64,000 bases of DNA from Gammaproteobacteria bacterium (GTDB lineage: Bacteria; Pseudomonadota; Gammaproteobacteria; Pseudomonadales; JAUIET01): NCBI GenBank assembly GCA_030431775.1, contig JAUIHW010000010.1, forward strand, positions 47,923 to 111,922, written 5' to 3'. The notes under the pieces were generated by a model, which was given only the letters and a program-made list of their open reading frames with translations, made no database searches and had not been told where the DNA came from. Positions 9,538 to 17,644 of this stretch are shown piece after piece (position 1 is the first letter of the stretch; each line of letters begins with the position of its first letter). The position numbers were made by a program, and so were the translations under genes.

Positions 9538-10710
9538 CTAGTCGGTTAGCATCCGTGCGAGGTAACGGCCGAAATCGAACAACGTCGTTTCGTGCACTGA
9601 CATTAATGATTGCTGTGCGTATTGGTTCTTCGCGCCCGCGAGCACGGCCTCTACGGCCGTCTTATCCTCTAGATTCACCCGGTCAAATGTTTGCTTGGTT
9701 TCTTCATAAAATCGTTCGTGATCTTCTTCCTGCGCCAGGCGTTCCGGTGCAACTGCCAGGCCGCGCCGCACGCGCAGTTGCTCGGCACCGTGCGGTTGTA
9801 TCGACATATACCATAAAAAGTCGCCTGTGATTTGGATGAGGTGAGCCGGAAACACGCACGCGACCGAGCCAGTTTCACGCCATTCGCCTTCTAAATGCGT
9901 GTTGGTTTCCGGGGTAACACAAAACCCCCGGTCAGGTTTCACTTTGGAGGTGGAGTAGGTAAAGGCGTCGTGACCCGGGTGAGGAGTCTGCCATGACGTT
10001 GGTGAGATCGGCTCAAAGGTTTCGCGGTGCACCTTGAATAGATGGTAGCCTTCGATAAAGTTCTCCACCAGAATTTTCCAATTGGTATTCCATAACTCAT
10101 CATCGTGAACAAATGTAATGTAGTCTGCCATTCGGTAGCGACCGTACACGTCGGCAAGGTCCCCAAGTCGATCGCTGACCTTGTAGTCGATATCGGCGTT
10201 GAGCGTGACATAGATGAAACCCTGCCAGATATCCAATTTTAGCTCCGTAAGCTGCCTGCCTTCTGTGGTGAAACCCTGGGTTTTATCCATGTACGGCGCA
10301 CGCAGCAGGCTGCCGCTGGCGTCGTAAGTCCACGCATGGTAAGGGCAGGCGAAGCGGAGTTTTCCACGGCCGCGTGTGTCCTTGAGCAATTTAGCGCATC
10401 GGTGAAGACACGTGTTCGCGAAGGCTTTAATGCTGCCATCCTGCTGACGAATGGCAAACACGGGCTGCTCGGCAATGTCCATGGTGACAAAGTCACCTGG
10501 TTCACGAATTTCTTCGGTACGGCCGATACAAATCCACTCTTTTGAGAACAGTTTGTTGATTTCCAGGCGGTTGAAAGCATCGCATACATAGACGGCCGGG
10601 GGGAGGGTAAGTGCTTCGTCCACTGATCGCGTTTTGCACTCTGACAGAGCCTGGAGCAGAGCGTCGCTGACACCGTACTGTCCCGAGGCGGATTCAGGTT
10701 GTCTTGCCAT
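9538..10710 (-). CDS. Rieske non-heme iron oxygenase, alpha subunit
   Basis: 390 aa; CLHRC...CPYHAW Rieske motif, ENFIEGYHLFKVH mononuclear iron motif. Confidence 0.93.
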   Translation of the reverse strand: MARQPESASGQYGVSDALLQALSECKTRSVDEALTLPPAVYVCDAFNRLEINKLFSKEWICIGRTEEIREPGDFVTMDIAEQPVFAIRQQDGSIKAFANTCLHRCAKLLKDTRGRGKLRFACPYHAWTYDASGSLLRAPYMDKTQGFTTEGRQLTELKLDIWQGFIYVTLNADIDYKVSDRLGDLADVYGRYRMADYITFVHDDELWNTNWKILVENFIEGYHLFKVHRETFEPISPTSWQTPHPGHDAFTYSTSKVKPDRGFCVTPETNTHLEGEWRETGSVACVFPAHLIQITGDFLWYMSIQPHGAEQLRVRRGLAVAPERLAQEEDHERFYEETKQTFDRVNLEDKTAVEAVLAGAKNQYAQQSLMSVHETTLFDFGRYLARMLTD

Positions 10711-10752
10711 AACCAGATATTTACGAGTTATTTAAGAATGAGTTCGCGGTAT

Positions 10753-10773
10753 TATTAGGTAGAAAACCTAATA
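10753..10773. promoter_or_regulatory. Putative operator B: TATTAGGT-AGAAA-ACCTAATA
   Basis: Perfect 8-bp inverted repeat in the divergent region between the Rieske oxygenase and TetR genes. Confidence 0.65.
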
Positions 10774-10958
10774 TGTCTACCCTGTTAACGGCGTTTCCAG
10801 CAATCAAGCGTTGGGACAATTGAATACTTCCAGCGTGCTGTAATGAAAGTAGAGTGAATATTGCTACACTAGCGGAAACGCGCGATCAACAGTTTTGGGC
10901 CACTGGGCGCTCTGCGTTGGCGCTGGCGGTAACAGTCTAACTATCCAGAAAACGTTCT

Positions 10959-11591
10959 ATGACTAAAGGCGGTACAAAGTTACACAATAGCGAAACGTCT
11001 GGTTTGACGCCGAAAGGCGCGAAAACGCGGCGGGCTATCCTGAAAGTCGCGCGAAATACGTTGGTGTCAAACGCTGATGGCAACCTGTCGATTAAACAGG
11101 TGGCCGAGGAAGTTGGTATTAGCCTTGGCAATCTACAATATTACTTCCCCACCAAAAGCGAATTGATACGAGGTGTATTGCAGGAATGGCTAGAATCTGA
11201 CCTTGATGCGCTAGACAGCGCGGTACGTAGTAAAAAATCTGGGCCCAGACAGAGGTTACTTGCATTTATTGACCAACAGCTGGCATCCAGTCAGAAAATC
11301 TATGATATTAAACTAATTGTGCACATCTGGAACGCCGCAATCTATGACGAAAAACTAAACGAAGCACTGGCTGAATGGTACGCGAACTATCGCCGGATTG
11401 TGAAAGATATGTTGTTAGAAGCTAACCCTCAAATATCAACTTCCCAACTGGATAATCTTGCAGCCATTGTTATCGCGGTAATTGAGGGTGAATCGGTCAT
11501 CAACGGTGCAAGTATGCCAGCCCGACCAGAGCTCAAGAATCTGCATAGCGAGATTCGTTTGAGCATCTTGCGTTTGGCCGGTCTCGAATAG
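10959..11591 (+). CDS. TetR/AcrR-family regulator
   Basis: 210 aa; N-terminal HTH TRRAILKVARNTLVSNADGNLSIKQVAEEVGISLGNLQYYFPTKSELIRGV. Confidence 0.92.
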   Translation: MTKGGTKLHNSETSGLTPKGAKTRRAILKVARNTLVSNADGNLSIKQVAEEVGISLGNLQYYFPTKSELIRGVLQEWLESDLDALDSAVRSKKSGPRQRLLAFIDQQLASSQKIYDIKLIVHIWNAAIYDEKLNEALAEWYANYRRIVKDMLLEANPQISTSQLDNLAAIVIAVIEGESVINGASMPARPELKNLHSEIRLSILRLAGLE

Positions 11592-11673
11592 AGCGATGAT
11601 CTGCCAGGTGTCGCGCTGGCCAGCATGGGCATGATGCTTCGAGACGGATCTGCGCTAGTGTGTAGCTCAGACC

Positions 11674-12153
11674 TCACAATGGAGATTTAGACGCGATAAA
11701 GGCGATCAGCGCAGCGCGATCCTCGGGATTATTGAGGCCGGTATAAGCCATGCTGGTGCCCGGATACACTGACTGGGGTGCAGCAATGAATGTGTTCATG
11801 TGCTCGACAGACCAGACTTCCGGCTTATTCGCCATGGCCTGAGTGTAAGGAAAGCCGTCAATCGAGCCTACATTACGCCCGGCGACACCGTAGAGACTGG
11901 GGCCGCCGGGTGAAAACTCACCCTCTGCCAGGCCATGACATCCGGCGCACATTTGAAACATGCGTTGACCTCGTTCCAGTGTTGAGTCTGTTGCGGACTG
12001 CTTGACCGCGATCCAGTCAGCGGTGACCTGCTTCGTCTCAAGCGGGTTCGAGGCAGTCTCTTCAATGAGGTCGGCGGAGCAACCCGCAATCAGCCACAGC
12101 GTCACCGCTGCAAGCAGGCTTCGAAACAGAGCTGTCTGCTTCAGTCCGGTCAT
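11674..12153 (-). CDS. Class I cytochrome c, predicted lipoprotein
   Basis: 159 aa; lipobox-like LIAGC near the N-terminus, MCAGCHG heme motif, Met in PGTSMAY; overlaps the upstream amine oxidase by 4 bp. Confidence 0.9.
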   Translation of the reverse strand: MTGLKQTALFRSLLAAVTLWLIAGCSADLIEETASNPLETKQVTADWIAVKQSATDSTLERGQRMFQMCAGCHGLAEGEFSPGGPSLYGVAGRNVGSIDGFPYTQAMANKPEVWSVEHMNTFIAAPQSVYPGTSMAYTGLNNPEDRAALIAFIASKSPL

Positions 12154-13619
12154 GAAGCGCCGGTCGATGCCGATTCCTCAGCGAGTGCCTGGCGAACTTC
12201 TCGTCCAGCCCGAATACCACTCTCAACCGCCCCGTCGATGTAGGCGTGCCACCCGTCTGCAGTCGCACCGCCGGCAAAAAACAAGCGCCCTTCAGGTTTC
12301 GCCATCTCTTTGTATTTGCTGAACCAACCAACACGGTATGAAGGCCAGGCCTGACGTGAAAACGGATCAGTAGCCCAGTTGTAGCTTGATATGGCCTCTA
12401 TTTCCGCTTTTGGGAACAGGCGTTTCATGACTGCGCTGACGGCATCGTGATCGTTAAGGTCAATCAGCGATTGCCGCCCCAGAGTCACTTTCACGATCGT
12501 ACCGAAATCGTCATCAAAATACTCCGTCTGTATTGCGGTAAAGGGATTTGGGTCATCACAAAAAGAAAAGGTGTTGCCGAGGTTTTGCTTGAAACGAACA
12601 AACAGGCAAGCGCCATCGCACATTTCTGCATTCGCAATGAACTCCCGCTTTTCATTAGACAAACCGGGGGTAAAATCAATGTCATCGTATACTTTGGTGG
12701 GCACGGTAATGACTGCGGCTTTCGCTGATACTGTTTGGCCATCGGTGGTTTCAACCCTGATTGCATTCTGATCCTGATGAACCTTAGCGACCACTTTGCC
12801 CAACCGGACTTCAGCACCGCTGTGATCTAGTATCGCCTGGCAGAGGCCAAGAGTGCCTCCGTCCGATATCTTGTAACGCTTTTCGGAATCGCTGAACACA
12901 TAATAGTCCCAAGCGGCAAGAGCATATATTTTCAAAAAGCTTGTATAACTGAACTCATCGGGTGGTGCGCCACCGTAAAGTGTCAGTTCAGCGTTCAAAG
13001 TAGCCTTTTGAAGTTCATTTAAGCCCAGACTTTCCATGTGATCAGCCGCGGATACATTGCTCAGCTCCAGAACACCTGGCTTAAAAAATGGGGAGTATGG
13101 CCTTGGGAACAACTCTTTTGATCCGGCGCAGAAGGCTATTCTCGCAGAGTCGTAGGCTTCGCCAAATTCACTCGGGGAGATTCTCTTTATTTCTCCAGAT
13201 GACAACATCACGTTTGTGGCATCTAGGTCAACCAGCGGAACTTCCTCAAACCCTTTACCATAGCGTTGCATCTCGGCAAATACATGGGGCTGAATCCAGT
13301 GTACGGCCGAACCTCCAAACTCCACTTTCTTGCCTTGAAAATTCCCGGTAAATGTCCGGCCACCAAGGCGGGGGCGTGCCTCCAGAAGAAGCACGCGCTT
13401 GCCTTCAACACCTAATTCGCGAGCTGCGGTAACGCCCGCAAAGCCGCCGCCGATCACGATTACATCGAAATCCAGGTCATGCGATTTTGGCGTTTGCTTG
13501 GCGATGGGTTGGTCTCCCGGTGGTGCACAGCTTTGTAAAGCTGTTCCGGCCGAAACGGCAGCCGCAGCCATCAATACGCTGCGCCGTGTAATGGGTGGTT
13601 TGCTGTCTTGATTATTCAT
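12150..13619 (-). CDS. Flavin-containing amine oxidase/dehydrogenase, similar to nicotine oxidoreductase NicA2, Tat signal
   Basis: 489 aa; ITRRSVLMAAAAVSAGTALQSC signal; DVIVIGGGFAGVTAARELG...LLLEARPRLGGRTFTGNF...EFGGSAVHWIQPHVFAEMQRYG; C-terminal GWHAYIDGAVESGIRAGREV; extended similarity to remembered NicA2. Confidence 0.88.
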   Translation of the reverse strand: MNNQDSKPPITRRSVLMAAAAVSAGTALQSCAPPGDQPIAKQTPKSHDLDFDVIVIGGGFAGVTAARELGVEGKRVLLLEARPRLGGRTFTGNFQGKKVEFGGSAVHWIQPHVFAEMQRYGKGFEEVPLVDLDATNVMLSSGEIKRISPSEFGEAYDSARIAFCAGSKELFPRPYSPFFKPGVLELSNVSAADHMESLGLNELQKATLNAELTLYGGAPPDEFSYTSFLKIYALAAWDYYVFSDSEKRYKISDGGTLGLCQAILDHSGAEVRLGKVVAKVHQDQNAIRVETTDGQTVSAKAAVITVPTKVYDDIDFTPGLSNEKREFIANAEMCDGACLFVRFKQNLGNTFSFCDDPNPFTAIQTEYFDDDFGTIVKVTLGRQSLIDLNDHDAVSAVMKRLFPKAEIEAISSYNWATDPFSRQAWPSYRVGWFSKYKEMAKPEGRLFFAGGATADGWHAYIDGAVESGIRAGREVRQALAEESASTGAS

Positions 13620-13731
13620 AGTGTCAGGCCCAAGTATGGTGCTCTTTTCCGCGTAGCCCAGAGAGTGACTCGTTGCTATCGTAACGAGCTGCTATTGACT
13701 CCCTCTCAGCTTATTGGTAGTGTTCAATAAA

Positions 13732-13755
13732 TTAATTATGCATTTGAACAATTAA
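13732..13755. promoter_or_regulatory. Putative operator A, divergent amine oxidase / FAD monooxygenase promoter region
   Basis: TTAATTATGCA-TT-TGAACAATTAA. Confidence 0.6.
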
Positions 13756-13898
13756 ACGGTACCAATTCCAACACCAAAGGTCAACTAATTTGGCATGGCT
13801 TTGCAGTTTTATGGTCATGCTGGCAAAAAAGTCAATGCAACAACAAGGCGCAGTTGAAACACACTGGCTTTACTAAGCCAAGCAGAGGTAGCGATAGC

Positions 13899-15071
13899 AT
13901 GAGCGATCACGTAATTATTGCAGGTGGAGGGCCTTGTGGTTTGCTGACCGCTCTTGGTCTGGCACAGTCAGGAACACGGGTAACCGTCGTCGAGGCCCTG
14001 GACGAGCTGAACGACAGTCCTCGGGCATTGGTCTATCACCACCCAGTATTACCCCATTTAGAGAGGCTGGGGATTCTGGATGATTGTATCAAGACCGGGT
14101 TTGTGCGGCAGGGCTTCACCTGGCGTATACACAGTTCAGGCGAGCTTATCCACTGGTCTATGGAGTGCTTGGATGAGGCTACGCCGCATCCTTATGCATT
14201 GCACCTGCATCAGGGCTTATTGTCCGATATTGTTGCCAAGCATCTTGAACCATTCACTAATGTGGAGATCAGAAAGTCCACGCGTTGCACCGCATGCACT
14301 GACAGTGCGACTGGGGTGGTTGTTGAAGTAGAGAGCCCTGCAGGTCGCGAAGTGCTTGAAGGCGACTTTCTGGTGGGCGCAGATGGCGCCAGAAGCTCGG
14401 TGCGTAGTGATATTCTTGGATTGAATTTTTTCGGCATAACCTGGCCAAAGCGGTACATCGCAACCAATACCTATGTGGATTTAAGTAGCCAGGATTACAA
14501 CGACACTACGATGCAGCTGGATGATTCCTATGGCGCCGTGATGTGCCGGATAGATGACAACAAATTGTGGCGGGTCACTTTCATGGAAGATCCGGATCTC
14601 CCGGAAGAGAGTATTCCCGAGCGAATAGCGGAGAAGTTTGTCCACCATATACCGGATATTCCCTATCAGCTTGATGATTACGCGCCTTACAGAATGCACC
14701 AGCGCATTGCGGATAAGATGAGAGTAGGGCGCGTGCTACTGGTTGGCGACTCCGCACATGTGACCAACCCTACGGGTGGGCTGGGTCTCACTGGCGGCAT
14801 GTTCGATGCGTTCGCACTGACCGAAGCGTTGAATCGCGTTATCCATGATGGCGCAAGCCACGATCTGCTTGAGTTTTACGAAACTGATCGGCGTCGTATT
14901 TTTATTGAGCTGACTTCCCCTCGAGCCAGCGATAACCTAAGGAGGCTTTATTACCTGCAGCCGGGCCAGCAAAAGGACGACTGCGTTGATTGGCTTCGAA
15001 ATGTGAGCCTTGATCAGAGCTTGATGCGTGAGCAGATGCGATTTACAGAAGACATGGAAACTCGGTTCTGA
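13899..15071 (+). CDS. FAD-dependent aromatic monooxygenase (PHBH/UbiH-like)
   Basis: Start at 13899: MSDHVIIAGGGPCGLLTALGLAQSG; DFLVGADGARSSVR; GRVLLVGDSAHVTNPTGGLGLTGG. Confidence 0.9.
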   Translation: MSDHVIIAGGGPCGLLTALGLAQSGTRVTVVEALDELNDSPRALVYHHPVLPHLERLGILDDCIKTGFVRQGFTWRIHSSGELIHWSMECLDEATPHPYALHLHQGLLSDIVAKHLEPFTNVEIRKSTRCTACTDSATGVVVEVESPAGREVLEGDFLVGADGARSSVRSDILGLNFFGITWPKRYIATNTYVDLSSQDYNDTTMQLDDSYGAVMCRIDDNKLWRVTFMEDPDLPEESIPERIAEKFVHHIPDIPYQLDDYAPYRMHQRIADKMRVGRVLLVGDSAHVTNPTGGLGLTGGMFDAFALTEALNRVIHDGASHDLLEFYETDRRRIFIELTSPRASDNLRRLYYLQPGQQKDDCVDWLRNVSLDQSLMREQMRFTEDMETRF

Positions 15072-15125
15072 TCAGCAGCTTACAGCAAGCAAGGCAAATT
15101 TCTCCAATTGTACAGGGGCGAACAA

Positions 15126-15509
15126 ATGTCCGAATTAGAAACAAAGGTGCTTCAGTTTATGGAGCGCTTCAACGCCGGCGACCTCGATGCAGCGATGGCT
15201 GATTTTGCCGAAAACTCTCAATACATTGATGAGTACGGCACCATTCACAGCGGGAAAAAAGACATCTCAGAAGCACTAGCCCCAATCTTTAATGGCGCGT
15301 TTGGACAGCTGAAGTATACGGTTAGCGATTTGATTCTCGATTCAGACGCGAATCGCGCCCTGGTGACGTGGGAATTGCTCATCACGGGCGCCGATAGTGC
15401 CGTAAGTAGAATGCAGGGCCTAGATATACTGGATTTTGAAGGAACCAGGGTTCGCTCGAAAAACTGCTTCATAAAGGCAAAAGAAACTCTGATCGAGCCG
15501 CTTAGCTGA
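15126..15509 (+). CDS. SnoaL/NTF2-like protein
   Basis: MSELETKVLQFMERFNAGDLDAAMADFAENSQYIDEYGTIHSGKKDI, typical NTF2-like fold start; in operon between two redox enzymes. Confidence 0.75.
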   Translation: MSELETKVLQFMERFNAGDLDAAMADFAENSQYIDEYGTIHSGKKDISEALAPIFNGAFGQLKYTVSDLILDSDANRALVTWELLITGADSAVSRMQGLDILDFEGTRVRSKNCFIKAKETLIEPLS

Positions 15510-15547
15510 TTGATCCAAAAATTCCGTGCAGCGCCGAGGTATTCACC

Positions 15548-17554
15548 ATGTCATCACGTGATCCGCGTTACGATATTCTATTTGAGCCCGTTCAAATTGG
15601 GCCGGTAATGATGAAAAATCGATTCTACGTGGCTCCTCACGCGGATTCATTTGGTATGAGCAAGATTGATGAAATGATTGCTTATAGAAGAGCGCGAGCT
15701 GAAGGAGGTTGGGGAGCAGTATGCACCGGGGAAACCATGATCCACGAAACATCAGATCATGCGCCGTTTATATGTACGCGAATATCTTCAGATAGCTTTA
15801 TTGAGCCGCTTTCCCGTCTCACTTCGGCTATTCATGAGTACGATAGTCTGGCAGGGATAGAGTTGGCGCACGTAGGCTCTTCATGCCCGGCGTGGTCATT
15901 CCGTGAACACCCGATTGCGCCGTCGGCGCAATTCCCGAGGCTATACAATAATCCAGTGGCCGCTCGGAAAATGGATAAGAAGGATATCCAGAATTTTCGA
16001 AAGTGGCATCGCGATGCAGCTATACGCGCGAAAAAAGCTGGATTTGACATTATCTATGCATATTGTTCGCATGACCTCTCTTTGCTGCAAGACTTTCTAC
16101 TGCAAAGTACTAACAAACGGAACGATGAGTACGGCGGTGCATTCGAAAATCGCTTGCGCTTATTAAAAGAAGTCCTTAGCGACCTAAAGGATACCGTTGG
16201 CGATAGCTGCGCGATTGCATTACGCTTTGCGGTAGAAGATCGGCGCCCTGGTTCCGATTTGACGGCTCAGGGTGAAGGCCGTCGTGTGGTTGAGGCGCTT
16301 GCTGATATTCCTGATCTTTGGGATGTGAATGTATCAGACTGGGGTTGGGACAGCGGAAGCTCGCGATTCTTCGAAGAAGGTGCTCAGGAGCCATTTATAA
16401 AATTCGTAAAGCAAGTGACTAATAAACCGGTTGTTGGTGTCGGACGCTTTACCTCCCCAGACGCAATGGTAAGCCAGATCCGCCGAGGAAATCTCGACAT
16501 CATAGGCGCAGCAAGGCCTTCGATTGCAGATCCTTTTTTACCAATAAAAATCGATAGCGGCAATATCGAGAGCATTCGCGAGTGCATAGGCTGTAACGTA
16601 TGCGCCGGTGAGGTCATGAACAACACAGCCATTCGATGCACACAGAATCCATCAGTGGGAGAAGAGTTTCGCAGAAACTGGCACCCTGAACATGTGCCAC
16701 CGGCCGAAGATGGTTCAAAGAGCATACTCATTGTAGGTGGGGGTCCTGCTGGCCTGGAAGCAGCACTGACACTCGGTAAACGCGGCTATCAAGTAAGCAT
16801 TGCTGACGCTGGGAATGAATGGGGAGGCCGCTTGGTAAAAGAGCGGCGAATGCCAGGTCTTAGTGCCTGGGGCAGGGTAGTCGATTATCGTGTGGAACAG
16901 TTGCAGGTAATGCCAAATGTGCAAATGTTTTTGGCAAGTTCGCTAACCGCAAACGATGTGGAAGGCTTCGAGGCTGATCACGTGATTGTAGCGACGGGTG
17001 CAACCTGGCGCCTTGATGGCAGCGGGCGTTCGCATGATAAACCTATCCCCGGTTGGGAAAATGAAAATGTCTGCTCACCCGACAAAATATTGGACGGAGA
17101 CCTGCCTAAAGGTCATGTCGTTGTCTACGATGACGATTACTACTACATGGCGACGGTGATTGTTGACAAACTAGTGGAGGCAGGCTGTAAGGTTAGTTAT
17201 ATCACCACTGCCCCTTCGCCAAGCCCGTGGACTTTCAACACTCTAGAACAGGAGCATATTGTACGTTCGATGGTAGAAGCCAACGTCGACATAAGAGTAG
17301 GGACATCAATCAGCCGCGTCGAAGAGAGCAGTGTGCATATCACTCGTGAATACAGTGTTACTGGTGTAGACCTTCCTGTTGATGGTCTGGTGCTAGTTAC
17401 TGGCCAGCTGGCAAACGATTCGTTGTATTACGACCTTTTGAAAAAACACGAGTCAGGAACGATCCGCTCGTTGCAGCGCATTGGTGACTGCGTAAGTCCG
17501 GCTTTGATTGCCCAGGCAACCCATGATGGTCGCCTTGCCGGCATGAACTATTAG
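15548..17554 (+). CDS. Trimethylamine/dimethylamine dehydrogenase-family flavoprotein (OYE-type FMN domain, 4Fe-4S, NAD(P)-like FAD domain)
   Basis: 668 aa; DPRYDILFEPVQIGPVMMKNRFYVAPH, GARPSIADPFLPIKI, CIGCNVC...CTQN, SILIVGGGPAGLEAALTLGKRGY. Confidence 0.9.
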   Translation: MSSRDPRYDILFEPVQIGPVMMKNRFYVAPHADSFGMSKIDEMIAYRRARAEGGWGAVCTGETMIHETSDHAPFICTRISSDSFIEPLSRLTSAIHEYDSLAGIELAHVGSSCPAWSFREHPIAPSAQFPRLYNNPVAARKMDKKDIQNFRKWHRDAAIRAKKAGFDIIYAYCSHDLSLLQDFLLQSTNKRNDEYGGAFENRLRLLKEVLSDLKDTVGDSCAIALRFAVEDRRPGSDLTAQGEGRRVVEALADIPDLWDVNVSDWGWDSGSSRFFEEGAQEPFIKFVKQVTNKPVVGVGRFTSPDAMVSQIRRGNLDIIGAARPSIADPFLPIKIDSGNIESIRECIGCNVCAGEVMNNTAIRCTQNPSVGEEFRRNWHPEHVPPAEDGSKSILIVGGGPAGLEAALTLGKRGYQVSIADAGNEWGGRLVKERRMPGLSAWGRVVDYRVEQLQVMPNVQMFLASSLTANDVEGFEADHVIVATGATWRLDGSGRSHDKPIPGWENENVCSPDKILDGDLPKGHVVVYDDDYYYMATVIVDKLVEAGCKVSYITTAPSPSPWTFNTLEQEHIVRSMVEANVDIRVGTSISRVEESSVHITREYSVTGVDLPVDGLVLVTGQLANDSLYYDLLKKHESGTIRSLQRIGDCVSPALIAQATHDGRLAGMNY

Positions 17555-17644
17555 TGAATTAGCCCTGGGAGCTGATGACGAAACGATTGTTTGCTGTCCA
17601 GAAAGCCGTGAAGACAGAGAATGAGTGGCCCGCTGCCCTCAGTG

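Noticed and set aside
13899-15071. Naming the FAD monooxygenase nicC
   Set aside because: Sequence does not match remembered NicC closely; function inferred only from context.
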